23,529 nt of DNA from UBA3206 sp964548855. GTDB lineage: Bacteria; Bacillota_I; Bacilli_A; Acholeplasmatales; Anaeroplasmataceae. Numbering within the stretch: position 1 is the stretch's first letter; the number at the start of each line of letters is the position of its first letter. A program made the position numbers and the translations under genes. The DNA lies in NCBI GenBank assembly GCA_964548855.1, contig CAZJSR010000025.1:1-23529 (forward strand), given 5' to 3'. A model generated the notes under the pieces. The model saw only the letters and a list, made by a program, of their open reading frames with translations, did not search any database and was not told where the DNA came from. Below, piece after piece: positions 1 to 8,483 of this stretch.

Positions 1-1
1 T

Positions 2-1633
2 TTTTTAGAGTCATTTAAATTAGGATTGAGGTTATTATTTACAAAGAAATTTAAAGGGATTCTTTCGGTTATTTTAATGATTATATCAACTCTTCTATTT
101 GTAATGTCATATTCCTTGAAAACTAATGATCTAAATCAAATATATACAGAAACAATAAATAAATATAATGAAAATCATATTATTCTTTCAAAATATAAAT
201 CAAGAGTAAATTCTAATTCATACGAAATTCCTTTTAATGAATCAGATTTAGAGGATATACTAGAATTAACTGATCATGGGTATTATCTTTATGACATAGG
301 AACTAGTTTTTCTTATAATAATAATTATTTTTCTATTAACTACGCTATGGAGTATAGTGACAAACTAGTAGATGATTTAGAAATTAAACTATTATATGGT
401 GATTTTCCTAAAAGCGAAAAAGAATGTTTGATTCCTAGTTGTTTTTATTATTACTTGGAGAATGTAGGATATAGTTATAATAGTTTAGATGAAGTATCTA
501 TAGGCTATAAAAATGTTCATTTTAAAATAACTGGTGTGTTTGATGACGGATATTCAAAAGAAGAATATTTAGATTATCGTAATGGAGATTTAGATGAACA
601 AAAGTTATCTCAAAAGATGAGAAATGATAAATTAATTAATACAATGATTGTTTATCCAGATAGTACTGATATATATAGAAAATATGGTATAAAAATAGAA
701 TTATCTTTACATAATACGTATTATACTAATTCGGTTATGCTTAAAGATTTAAATGATGTTCAATATGTTGACATTAGAGAAGGTAATCTATATTTAAATT
801 TAAGCGTGATTTCAAAAGAGTTAGGATTTGACTATGTATATGGTGATGCTTTAACTGATACAGAACAAAATAGAGTATCTAATTATATAAAAAATAATTC
901 AAATATAAGTCTTAAATTAACATATCCAACATATAATATGAATGAAAAATTAACACTAGCAGGATATTATTATAGTTCTAATGAATCTGATGTATTAATA
1001 ATAAAAGATAGAACGAGGTATCTTTATGAAGGATATAAAAATAGTTCTAATTATTTAGTTTCAACAAAATATAATTTTAGAAAAATAGTTGATAAAGTTA
1101 TGCCAAATACAATTTCAGATAAATATGGTGGATTTTGTAGTGGTGGTTTATCTAATTCTGGTTTTTTGAAAATTTCTAATTGTTATATATTATCTAATAT
1201 TATTGAAGTTAGAATAGATTATGAATTCTATTCATATCTTTTTTTGGCAATTAGTTTGATTTTTATATTCATATCAATGATTTTAATGGTTAGTCAGACT
1301 AATACTAATATAGAAGAAAATATTAGAGAGATTGGAATAATTAAATCATTAGGTGGAAGCAATTTAGATTTATTTAATATATTTAATACAAATAATATTA
1401 TAAATATGCTGGCTAATGTATTCGCGACATGTATTCTTTACCCTGTTGGTATTGATATCTTAAATAAGATATGTTATCGTCGGATGATATTTGATATACC
1501 GCTTTTCTTTATTGATTTTAAAGGTATTTTATTAATAATTATTATAAGTTTAATAGTTCCGATTGTATCAACGATAATTCCAATATATAATTTAAATAAG
1601 AAAAGTATATCAAGGGTTATAAAGTCTAAGTAG
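2..1633 (+). CDS. ABC transporter permease, FtsX/MacB type (5' end cut by window edge)
   Basis: The frame is open from base 2, so the visible TTG at 26 is probably an internal codon and the true start lies outside. From that TTG, residues 11-30 form a membrane helix. About 360 mostly hydrophilic, Tyr/Asn-rich residues follow, probably outside the cell. Three C-terminal helices lie near 401-422, 459-480 and 498-522. The stretch REIGIIKSLGGS (about 434-445) is the cytoplasmic coupling motif of FtsX/MacB permeases. The sequence just before the first helix (ESFKLGLRLLFTKKF) is typical of the linker in proteins where an ABC ATPase is fused ahead of the permease, so the missing part may hold that ATPase (inference). 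Such proteins usually move peptides, lipids or drugs or sense antimicrobial peptides; the substrate here is unknown. The gene ends in its own terminator. Confidence 0.8.
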   Translation, partial: FLESFKLGLRLLFTKKFKGILSVILMIISTLLFVMSYSLKTNDLNQIYTETINKYNENHIILSKYKSRVNSNSYEIPFNESDLEDILELTDHGYYLYDIGTSFSYNNNYFSINYAMEYSDKLVDDLEIKLLYGDFPKSEKECLIPSCFYYYLENVGYSYNSLDEVSIGYKNVHFKITGVFDDGYSKEEYLDYRNGDLDEQKLSQKMRNDKLINTMIVYPDSTDIYRKYGIKIELSLHNTYYTNSVMLKDLNDVQYVDIREGNLYLNLSVISKELGFDYVYGDALTDTEQNRVSNYIKNNSNISLKLTYPTYNMNEKLTLAGYYYSSNESDVLIIKDRTRYLYEGYKNSSNYLVSTKYNFRKIVDKVMPNTISDKYGGFCSGGLSNSGFLKISNCYILSNIIEVRIDYEFYSYLFLAISLIFIFISMILMVSQTNTNIEENIREIGIIKSLGGSNLDLFNIFNTNNIINMLANVFATCILYPVGIDILNKICYRRMIFDIPLFFIDFKGILLIIIISLIVPIVSTIIPIYNLNKKSISRVIKSK

Positions 1634-1660
1634 GAGTTCAATTTGAACTCCTTTATTTTA
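1633..1660 (+). terminator. Rho-independent terminator after the ABC permease gene
   Basis: GGAGTTC (1633-1639) pairs with GAACTCC (1645-1651) around a five-base loop, and a T-rich tail follows. The stem begins at the last base of the stop codon. Confidence 0.8.
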
Positions 1661-1689
1661 TTATACTTTTATTAAAATATAATTTAGGT

Positions 1690-1695
1690 TATAAT
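1690..1695 (+). promoter_or_regulatory. Possible -10 box for the sigma-like membrane protein gene
   Basis: A perfect TATAAT lies 15 bases before the ATG at 1711, just downstream of the previous terminator. No good -35 box is seen at 16-18 bases (TTTATT at 1668-1673 is the nearest). The leader would be very short. Confidence 0.35.
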
Positions 1696-1710
1696 ATTAA
1701 TGGTGGTTGT

Positions 1711-2451
1711 ATGAGAATAAATCAAGAAATTATATTAGCTGTTAATAATAGAAATAGAACTAATATAAATAAATGTTTTAAAGATATATATGATAAATAC
1801 ATTAATTTATTGTTTTATAATGCATTAAGGATTGTTGGTTCAAAGATGGCAGCATTAAAGGTTGCGAATGATACTTTTTGGATATTATTTAAAAATATAA
1901 CATCGGTGGAAGATTTAGAAGAAGATTTAGTTTATTTAAATAATGAAAATGCTATTAAATATACATCTAATAAGGATGTCGCATATGATGAATATAATGA
2001 AATACTAAGGGATTTAGAGATGACTGATGAGCAGTTAGATATTTATATTAATGTTGTTTTGTATGAAAGAAATATAAATAATTATCGTAAATATAAAAAT
2101 CTAAAGAAAAGGAATTTAAAACTGATCATGTATCAAGCTATATTACAAGATAAAAATGAGAAAGTATTAAATCTAATAAATGCCAATTCTGATTATGATA
2201 GTATTTCTTCTAAAATAGAAATGCCAGTTGGTAGATTTTATGTAAAAGAGAAGAAATTTATTAGAACTGGAATTTTTTTAATTTTAACTTGTGTTATTTG
2301 TTTTATAATTGCGTTTATTATATCCGCTATACCAAGTACAAATCCAAATGTTGGAAGAAGTTTCTTTTATGTATCTTGTACGACTCTGGTTGTAGGAATA
2401 ATATGTGTGGTTATAAGTTCGGCTATAAACAAGTATAATAATAGGACGTGA
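1711..2451 (+). CDS. Membrane protein with an N-terminal sigma-70 region 2-like segment
   Basis: This is a 246-residue protein. Residues 23-62 (FKDIYDKYINLLFYNALRIV and the following VANDTFWILFKN) follow the pattern of region 2 in ECF sigma factors (FxxLYxxYxxxLxxxAxxxxG...AxxVxxxTFxxxW). Residues 99-148 are helical and could correspond to a degenerate region 4. A linker leads to two membrane helices near 186-208 and 217-238, with a short basic tail. The ATG is preceded by GGTGG. The next gene's ATG lies 6 bases after this stop, so the two genes are probably cotranscribed. A membrane-anchored or vestigial sigma-like regulator is an inference from pattern only; the protein may not bind RNA polymerase. 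Confidence 0.55.
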   Translation: MRINQEIILAVNNRNRTNINKCFKDIYDKYINLLFYNALRIVGSKMAALKVANDTFWILFKNITSVEDLEEDLVYLNNENAIKYTSNKDVAYDEYNEILRDLEMTDEQLDIYINVVLYERNINNYRKYKNLKKRNLKLIMYQAILQDKNEKVLNLINANSDYDSISSKIEMPVGRFYVKEKKFIRTGIFLILTCVICFIIAFIISAIPSTNPNVGRSFFYVSCTTLVVGIICVVISSAINKYNNRT

Positions 2452-2456
2452 TTAAA

Positions 2457-3965
2457 ATGAATATAAAAATAGATTCTGTTATAAGTGAAGGTTTTTCTTA
2501 TGGGAAAGTTGTACATATGGATTTAACTTATTCAGAATACAATGTTACTGATATAGATATCGAATCTGAAAAGAATAAATTTAAGTGTGCTATAAATGCA
2601 TCTATAAATGAACTTGAATCCTTAAAAAATGAACTTATTGATAATGATAAAGAGTTTATAGATGTTCATAAAGCTCTTATACTTGATCCTTTATTGTATG
2701 ATAAGGTTATGTCTTTAATTGAAAATGGAGAACATGCTAGTAATGCATTTAAAAATAGTGTTGATTATTTTATTAGCCAAATAGAAGAATCTAAAAGCGT
2801 TTATTTAAAAGAACGTGTATTAGATATGAAAGATATAAAAAAAAGAGTATTGTCACATATTGAAAATAATATAGAAAAAAAGATTGAAGGAAAGTTTATA
2901 TTAGTTATAGAAGAACTATATCCTTCATTAATAATGACTTATAAAGATAATTTATTGGGAGTTATTGCGCTTAAGGGAGGATTTACATCGCATAGTGCAA
3001 TTTTATGTAAATCTAAAGAAATTCCATATGTGGTTGTATCAGATGTTAAAAATATTAATGGAGAGGTTATCATTGATACAAGGGAAGGTGCTATAATTAC
3101 AAATCCTAGTAATGATTTAGTAAAAAAATATATGGATTCTCTTTTAGAAAAAGACAACTTTACCATAAATGATTTTTCATCATTTGGTATTAGTCTTCTT
3201 GCGAACGTTAGTAATAACAATGAACTGAAAAATGTTATAAAATATAATATGGATGGTATCGGATTATATAGAAGTGAAATTATATTTATGAATCTAGATA
3301 GGCCGATGACATTAGAAGAACAAGTGAAGATTTATAGTGAAGCAATAGAACTTATGCATGATAAATCTATAACAATAAGAACATTTGATATAGGTGATGA
3401 TAAGAATCTTTCTTATATTAAGTCATTTAATAAAGGAATAGATAATTATATAAATAATAAAGAAATATTTGAAAATCAAGTAAAAGCCTTAATTAAATCA
3501 AATAAATATAATAATTTAAGAATTATGTTTCCAATGATAGAAACATATGAGGAATTTTTATATTTAAAGGATTGGGTGCTTAAAATAAAACATGATTTAA
3601 ATAATGATAGTTGTTTTAAAATTGGAATGATGTTAGAAACAAAAGAAGCATTAAAGAATATATCTGATTTTTCAGATGTTGATTTCATTTCGATTGGAAC
3701 GAATGATTTAACACGTGAATTATATAATATAAATAGAGAAGATAATATAAATTATAATAACTATATAACAGAATTATTAAGTGAGTTAGAGAAAGTTGTT
3801 AGTCATTGTAAGAAAAATAACATTAGTTTATCAATATGTGGTGAAATAGCAAGTGTAAAATCAATAGTTAGAAGACTTTATAGAATAGGAATAAAAAATT
3901 TTAGTATTAGTAGTGCATTTGCAAGAAGTATAAATCAGGCGTTATTAGATGAATTAGAAGAATGA
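2457..3965 (+). CDS. PTS enzyme I-like phosphoenolpyruvate-protein phosphotransferase (divergent)
   Basis: Enzyme I takes phosphate from phosphoenolpyruvate onto a histidine and passes it to HPr. This protein has 502 residues; typical enzyme I has about 570. Visible parts are the HPr-binding helical region with KERVLDMKDIKKRVLSHI (about 118-135), the phosphohistidine motif GGFTSHSAIL (His179), the barrel motif IGLYRSE (Arg272), IRTFDIGDDK, RIMFPMIET, MMLET (Glu394), SIGTNDLTR (Asp417) and ICGE (Cys461). The usual NPxLGxRxIR segment, which carries a substrate-binding Arg, is missing between about 323 and 338. The ATG at 2457 was chosen over the GTG at 2448 because AGGA at 2443-2446 fits only the ATG. 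No HPr gene is nearby. It may be an active but divergent enzyme I, or a regulatory relative. Confidence 0.85.
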   Translation: MNIKIDSVISEGFSYGKVVHMDLTYSEYNVTDIDIESEKNKFKCAINASINELESLKNELIDNDKEFIDVHKALILDPLLYDKVMSLIENGEHASNAFKNSVDYFISQIEESKSVYLKERVLDMKDIKKRVLSHIENNIEKKIEGKFILVIEELYPSLIMTYKDNLLGVIALKGGFTSHSAILCKSKEIPYVVVSDVKNINGEVIIDTREGAIITNPSNDLVKKYMDSLLEKDNFTINDFSSFGISLLANVSNNNELKNVIKYNMDGIGLYRSEIIFMNLDRPMTLEEQVKIYSEAIELMHDKSITIRTFDIGDDKNLSYIKSFNKGIDNYINNKEIFENQVKALIKSNKYNNLRIMFPMIETYEEFLYLKDWVLKIKHDLNNDSCFKIGMMLETKEALKNISDFSDVDFISIGTNDLTRELYNINREDNINYNNYITELLSELEKVVSHCKKNNISLSICGEIASVKSIVRRLYRIGIKNFSISSAFARSINQALLDELEE

Positions 3966-3993
3966 AATGTAGGAATTTTTCCTGCATTTTTTT
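3965..3993 (+). terminator. Rho-independent terminator after the enzyme I-like gene
   Basis: ATGTAGGAA (3967-3975) pairs with TTCCTGCAT (3979-3987), with one T-G wobble and a TTT loop. A run of T follows to 3993. Flanking A and T runs extend the stem. Confidence 0.85.
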
Positions 3994-4042
3994 GTTAAAA
4001 TCGATGATTACAAATCTAAAATAAAAAAAATAAAATTAGGTA

Positions 4043-4071
4043 TTGTATTATATGTTTTTTTGTTATATAAT
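4043..4071 (+). promoter_or_regulatory. Promoter of the S10-spc-alpha operon
   Basis: TTGTAT (-35, 4043-4048) and TATAAT (-10, 4066-4071) are separated by 17 bases. Transcription would start near 4077-4079, giving a leader of about 128 bases before rpsJ. This is the only clear promoter ahead of the ribosomal cluster. Confidence 0.75.
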
Positions 4072-4076
4072 GAAAA

Positions 4077-4205
4077 AGACTCAGGTCAAGAGTTGGCTGT
4101 GAAGTGGGAGGTTGCCGATACACCGAAGTACGTTGTCAGCCGATGTGTAGGGTTTTTCCATGGAGCAAGTCTATAAAGGATTATAGGCGAAAGGAGTAAT
4201 TAAAA
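4077..4205 (+). ncRNA. Structured 5' leader of the S10 operon, possible ribosomal-protein control element
   Basis: AGACT (4077-4081) at the predicted 5' end pairs with AGTCT (4168-4172), which would close the whole element. Inside, GTTGGCTG (4092-4099) pairs with CAGCCGAT (4137-4144). TACAC in its loop (4119-4123) can pair with GTGTA just 3' of the stem (4145-4149), an H-type pseudoknot layout. GTCTATAA (4169-4176) and TTATAGGC (4181-4188) form an AGGA-loop hairpin that competes with the closing stem and sits just before the ribosome-binding site AAAGGAG (4190-4196). S10-operon leaders are known in other bacteria, where L4 acts in E. coli. The ligand here is unknown. Confidence 0.55.
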
Positions 4206-4514
4206 ATGGCAAAAGAAAAAATTAGAATTCGTTTAAAATCTTATGATCACAGATTATTAGATGAAGCAGCGAAGAAAATTGTTGAAAGTGTAAAGAAGGC
4301 AGGTTCTGTAGTAAATGGACCAATTCCTCTTCCAACAGAGAAGGAGATTTTCACAATCTTACGTTCTCCGCACGTTAACAAGGATTCTCGTGAGCAATTC
4401 GAACGTAGAACTCATAAGAGATTAATCGAAATTGTGGAACCAAATCCACAAACAATTGAAGCTTTAATGCACATTGCACTACCTAGTGGTGTTGACATTG
4501 CTTTAAAGAAGTAA
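4206..4514 (+). CDS. rpsJ: 30S ribosomal protein S10
   Basis: S10 sits in the head of the small subunit and, as NusE, also takes part in transcription antitermination. The protein has 102 residues, the family length, opening with the typical IRIRLKSYDHRLLD. The long loop near residues 56-68 contains RSPHVNKDSREQF. It is the first gene after the leader, with AAAGGAG upstream of the ATG. Confidence 0.98.
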   Translation: MAKEKIRIRLKSYDHRLLDEAAKKIVESVKKAGSVVNGPIPLPTEKEIFTILRSPHVNKDSREQFERRTHKRLIEIVEPNPQTIEALMHIALPSGVDIALKK

Positions 4515-4552
4515 AAAAATATTTATTAAAATTTTAGAAAGAGGTGTAACTC

Positions 4553-5200
4553 ATGGCTAAGGGAATCTTAGGTAGAAAATTGGGGATGACTCAAATTTTC
4601 AATGCAGCAGGTGATTTAATTCCTGTAACAGTAATCGACTGTACACCAAACGTTGTTCTTCAACAAAAGACTGTTGAAAATGATGGATATGTTGCTGTTC
4701 AAGTTGGTTATGAAGACAAACGTGAAAGTCTTGCTAACAAACCAGAAATGGGACACGTTGCTAAGGCTGGTACTGCTCCTAAGCGCTTCATAAGAGAATT
4801 CCGTTTCTCAGAAGCTAATGGAGGAAACGATTTAGTATCTTATAACGTTGGTCAAGAAGTTAAGTGTGATATATTTACAGAAGGAGAAGTTGTAGACGTT
4901 ACTGGTGTTTCAAAAGGTAAAGGATATGCCGGAACAATCAAGCGTTACAATGCTCGTAGACAAAGAATGACACACGGTGTTTCAGCATCGCATAGAGAAG
5001 TTGGTTCTATGGGACCAATCAAAGGAAATATGAAGGGTAAGAAAATGCCTGGTCATATGGGATGCGAAGTGGTTACATTACAAAATCTTACAATCGCTAA
5101 GGTTGATGTAGAAAGAAACTTAATTTTAATTAAGGGTAATGTACCAGGACCTAAAAAAGGTTTAGTAGAAATTAAAACAGCTGTTAAGGCTGCTAAGTAG
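4553..5200 (+). CDS. rplC: 50S ribosomal protein L3
   Basis: L3 binds 23S rRNA early in assembly and reaches toward the peptidyl transferase centre. The protein has 215 residues. It begins GILGRKLGMTQIF and carries the diagnostic VSKGKGYAG and HGVSASHREVGSMG stretches in the middle third. A ribosome-binding site (GAGGTG) precedes the ATG. The 38-base gap to rpsJ shows no promoter or terminator, so the genes are cotranscribed. Confidence 0.98.
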   Translation: MAKGILGRKLGMTQIFNAAGDLIPVTVIDCTPNVVLQQKTVENDGYVAVQVGYEDKRESLANKPEMGHVAKAGTAPKRFIREFRFSEANGGNDLVSYNVGQEVKCDIFTEGEVVDVTGVSKGKGYAGTIKRYNARRQRMTHGVSASHREVGSMGPIKGNMKGKKMPGHMGCEVVTLQNLTIAKVDVERNLILIKGNVPGPKKGLVEIKTAVKAAK

Positions 5201-5227
5201 TATTTGAATTAGGAAAGGAGATTTATT

Positions 5228-5851
5228 ATGCCAACAATCGCATTATTAAATCAAGCTGGTAAAAAGGTAAATGATATTACTTTATCAGATGATATCTTTG
5301 GAATTGAACCTAATCAACAAGTTCTTTATGATGTAGTTAATGCTCAAAGAGCTGCAATGCGTCAAGGAACTCATGACGTTAAGACTCGTACTGAGGTTAG
5401 CGGTGGAGGTAGAAAACCTTGGAGACAAAAGGGTACAGGACGTGCTCGTCAAGGATCTATCCGTGCTCCTCAATGGCGTGGTGGAGGTCAAGCTTTTGGA
5501 CCTACTCCAAGAAAGTATGATGTTAAGGTTAACAAGAAAGTTAAACAATTAGGTTTAAAATCTGCATTATCTTATAAAGTATTAAATGAAAAGATGATCG
5601 CTGTTGAAGATATTAAATTCGACACAATCAAAACAAAGAACTTCATTGAGTTCTTAAATAACATCAACGCAAATGCTAAGACATTAGTTTTAGTTGGAGA
5701 ATTAGATGCTAACACTGCTTTAAGTGCTAGAAACTTAAGTAGCGTATTTGTATGCCCAGTTGAGCATACTTCAGTTTATGACATTTTATGTTATGACAAA
5801 CTAGTTGTTACTAGTGAAGTTATTTCATATTTCGAGGAGGCTTTGAAGTAA
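5228..5851 (+). CDS. rplD: 50S ribosomal protein L4
   Basis: L4 lines the peptide exit tunnel with its long loop, seen here as SGGGRKPWRQKGTGRARQGS followed by RAPQWRGGGQAFGP (about 58-98). In E. coli L4 also represses the S10 operon by binding its leader; whether it does so here is unknown. The protein has 207 residues, normal for the family, with a strong AAAGGAG site before the ATG. Confidence 0.98.
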   Translation: MPTIALLNQAGKKVNDITLSDDIFGIEPNQQVLYDVVNAQRAAMRQGTHDVKTRTEVSGGGRKPWRQKGTGRARQGSIRAPQWRGGGQAFGPTPRKYDVKVNKKVKQLGLKSALSYKVLNEKMIAVEDIKFDTIKTKNFIEFLNNINANAKTLVLVGELDANTALSARNLSSVFVCPVEHTSVYDILCYDKLVVTSEVISYFEEALK

Positions 5852-5852
5852 T

Positions 5853-6143
5853 ATGTTAAAAATTTATGAAATTATTAAAGAGCCAATCATTACAGAAAAA
5901 TCAATGGCATTAAAGGAAACTTATAATAAGTATACTTTTAAAGTTGATAAAAGAGCTAATAAGATTGAAATTAAGAATGCTGTAGAGCAATTATTCAATG
6001 TAAAAGTTGTTGATGTAGCAACAATTAATGTTTTACCAAAGGCTAAGAGAGTTGGAAAATATGCTGGTTATACTTCTGCATATAAGAAAGCAATCTGTAA
6101 AGTAGCTGATGGACAAAAGATCGATGCATTTAGCATTGACTAA
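5853..6143 (+). CDS. rplW: 50S ribosomal protein L23
   Basis: L23 lies at the tunnel exit and docks trigger factor and the signal recognition particle. The protein has 96 residues with the opening EIIKEPIITEKSM and a mid-chain FKVDKRANKIEIKNAVEQLF. Its ribosome-binding site GAGGAGG (5834-5840) is inside the end of rplD, and only one base separates the two genes, so translation is likely coupled. Confidence 0.98.
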   Translation: MLKIYEIIKEPIITEKSMALKETYNKYTFKVDKRANKIEIKNAVEQLFNVKVVDVATINVLPKAKRVGKYAGYTSAYKKAICKVADGQKIDAFSID

Positions 6144-6178
6144 TTAGAAAATAGATTATTATAGGAGATTGAAATAAT

Positions 6179-7012
6179 ATGGCAGTTAGAACATATAAAC
6201 CTACCACTAATGGTAGACGTAACATGTCAGTTTTAACATTTGATGAGATTACAACTAGCACTCCTGAAAAGTCATTATTACAACCATTAAAGAAAAATTC
6301 TGGACGTAATAATAGTGGAAAGATTACTGTTCGTCATAAAGGTGGAGCAGTTAAGAGAAAATATCGTGTTATTGACTTCAAGAGAAATAAAGACGATATC
6401 GTAGGACGCGTAGCAACTATTGAATACGATCCTAACAGAAGTGCAAATATCGCATTAGTTGTTTATGCTGATGGTGAAAAGAGATATATTATTGCAGCTG
6501 AAGGATTAAAAGTTGGACAAGAAGTTGTTTCTGGAAATAACGTTGATATTAAAGTTGGAAATGCATTACCAATCGCATTAATCCCAGTTGGTACAGTAAT
6601 ACATAATATTGAATTACATCCTGGTAAGGGTGGACAATTAGCACGTAGTGCTGGTACATCTGCTCAAATCTTAGGACGTGAAGAAAAATATGTACTTGTT
6701 AGATTAAGTAGTGGAGAAGTTCGTAAGGTTTTAGGAACTTGTAAAGCTACAATCGGTGTTGTTGGAAACGCTGAACACGAATTAGTTAAGATCGGTAAAG
6801 CTGGTAGAGCTCGTCATATGGGACTTCGTCCAGAAGTACGTGGTTCTGTTATGAACCCTAACGATCACCCTCATGGAGGAGGAGAAGGTAAGTGTCCAAT
6901 CGGACGTCCAACTCCAGTTACACCTTGGGGTAAACCTGCTCTAGGACTTAAGACTAGAAAACATAAGAAGTCTACAGACAAGTTAATTGTTCGTAGAAGA
7001 AATGATAGATAA
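6179..7012 (+). CDS. rplB: 50S ribosomal protein L2
   Basis: L2 helps join the subunits and supports peptidyl transfer. The protein has 277 residues, the usual length. The C-terminal motif MNPNDHPHGGGEG holds the conserved histidine near the active centre, followed by the basic GLKTRKHKKSTDKLIVRRR tail. AGGAGA lies 10 bases before the ATG. Confidence 0.98.
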   Translation: MAVRTYKPTTNGRRNMSVLTFDEITTSTPEKSLLQPLKKNSGRNNSGKITVRHKGGAVKRKYRVIDFKRNKDDIVGRVATIEYDPNRSANIALVVYADGEKRYIIAAEGLKVGQEVVSGNNVDIKVGNALPIALIPVGTVIHNIELHPGKGGQLARSAGTSAQILGREEKYVLVRLSSGEVRKVLGTCKATIGVVGNAEHELVKIGKAGRARHMGLRPEVRGSVMNPNDHPHGGGEGKCPIGRPTPVTPWGKPALGLKTRKHKKSTDKLIVRRRNDR

Positions 7013-7037
7013 TCTCTAATCGGAAGGAGGAAACACT

Positions 7038-7319
7038 GTGGCACGTTCAATAAAGAAGGGACCATTTTGCGATGAAAGCCTAATGAAAAAGGTTGAAGCA
7101 CAAAATGCCGCTGGTGAAAATAAAGTAATTCAAACATGGTCACGTCGTTCAACTATTTTCCCTGCATTTGTAGGACATACATTCGGGGTATACAATGGTC
7201 GTGAACACACACCTGTTTATGTAACAGAAGACATGGTAGGACATAAGTTAGGAGAATTCGCTCCAACTAGAAATTATCATGGACATGAAAAAGAAGATAA
7301 AAAGGCATCAAAAAGATAA
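7038..7319 (+). CDS. rpsS: 30S ribosomal protein S19
   Basis: S19 forms part of the head of the small subunit with S13. The protein has 93 residues with the family opening ARSIKKGPFCDESL and the motif WSRRSTIFPAFVGHTFGVYNG. It starts with GTG, supported by a strong GGAAGGAGG site and the conserved first residues, so the GTG is real. Confidence 0.98.
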   Translation: MARSIKKGPFCDESLMKKVEAQNAAGENKVIQTWSRRSTIFPAFVGHTFGVYNGREHTPVYVTEDMVGHKLGEFAPTRNYHGHEKEDKKASKR

Positions 7320-7334
7320 CAGGAGGAACTAAAG

Positions 7335-7670
7335 ATGGAAGCAAAAGCTATAGCAAATACTGTAAGAATTACTCCTCGTAAAGCTCGTCTTGTTGTTGAT
7401 ATGATTCGTTCAAAGGATGTTAGAGAAGCCTTTGCAATCTTAAAACTTACAAACAAGAATGCTAACGAAGCAGTATACAAAGTTTTAAAATCTGCATGTG
7501 CTAATGCAGAAAACAATAATGGTATGGATGCAAATAATCTATACGTTAAAGAAGCTTACGTTAATGATGGTATGAGAATGAAAAGAATGTTACCTCGTGC
7601 TAAGGGACGTGGAGACGTTATTATTAAAAGAACTTGCAACATCACTATCGTAGTTGCTGAAAAAGAATAA
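7335..7670 (+). CDS. rplV: 50S ribosomal protein L22
   Basis: L22 extends a hairpin into the exit tunnel close to L4; changes there affect macrolide sensitivity. The protein has 111 residues. Typical stretches are TVRITPRKARLVVDMIR at the start and MKRMLPRAKGRGDVIIKRTCNITIVV at the end, which is the tunnel loop region. A good AGGAGG site precedes the ATG. Confidence 0.98.
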   Translation: MEAKAIANTVRITPRKARLVVDMIRSKDVREAFAILKLTNKNANEAVYKVLKSACANAENNNGMDANNLYVKEAYVNDGMRMKRMLPRAKGRGDVIIKRTCNITIVVAEKE

Positions 7671-7686
7671 TTAAGGAGGAACAAAC

Positions 7687-8481
7687 ATGGGTCAAAAGGT
7701 TAGTCCAGTTGGATTACGTGTAGGTATCAACCGTGATTGGGATGCATCTTGGTATGCAGACAAGAATGATGTTGCTGATTTATTACATGAAGATTTAAGA
7801 ATTCGTAAATTCTTAGAAACTTACACTGATAAAGCAAATTCAGTTGATTATAGAAAAGCATCAATTTCTCGTATCGTAATCGAACGTATAAAAGGATCAA
7901 ATAATAAGGATCGTGTTAAAATTGCATTATACACTGCTAAGCCAGGTATAGTTATCGGTAAGGGTGCTGAAACTATGAATGCAGTGGTTTCTAAATTAGA
8001 GTATATGACAAAGAAAGAAATCATGCTTAATGTTATAGAAATTAAGAAACCTGAATTAGATGCTACATTAGTAGCAAAATCAATTGCAGAACAATTAGAG
8101 GCACGTGCATCATTTAGACGTGTTCAAAAATTAGCTATGCAAAGAGCTTTAAAGGCTGGGGCAAAGGGAGTTAAGACTCTTATCTCTGGACGTTTAGGTG
8201 GAGCAGAAATGGCTCGTAGCGAAGGATATAATGAAGGTCAAGTACCTCTTCAAACTCTTCGTGCTGATGTTGATTATGCAACTGCAGAAGCTGATACAAC
8301 TTATGGTAAACTTGGAGTTAAAGTATGGATCTATAAAGGTGAAGTTCTTAACTTAAAGAACCGTCAAGAAGCAGATAAGGCTGAAAGAAATACAAAGTCT
8401 GATAGACCAAGAAATAATAAAGGTCCTAAGACTAATAAAAACACTGCTAAGGCAGATAACAGTTCTAAGGGAGGTAACTAA
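7687..8481 (+). CDS. rpsC: 30S ribosomal protein S3
   Basis: S3 guards the mRNA entry channel. The KH domain is visible as GIVIGKGAE (about 75-83), followed by the C-terminal domain with the GRLGGAEMARSE motif. The protein has 264 residues, longer than many S3 proteins because of a Lys/Asn/Ser-rich tail of about 35 residues that looks disordered. AAGGAGG lies before the ATG. Confidence 0.98.
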   Translation: MGQKVSPVGLRVGINRDWDASWYADKNDVADLLHEDLRIRKFLETYTDKANSVDYRKASISRIVIERIKGSNNKDRVKIALYTAKPGIVIGKGAETMNAVVSKLEYMTKKEIMLNVIEIKKPELDATLVAKSIAEQLEARASFRRVQKLAMQRALKAGAKGVKTLISGRLGGAEMARSEGYNEGQVPLQTLRADVDYATAEADTTYGKLGVKVWIYKGEVLNLKNRQEADKAERNTKSDRPRNNKGPKTNKNTAKADNSSKGGN

Positions 8482-8483
8482 TT

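Noticed and set aside
2448..2456. GTG at 2448 as start of the enzyme I-like gene
   Set aside because: AGGA ends one base before it, which is too close; the ATG at 2457 has the right distance.
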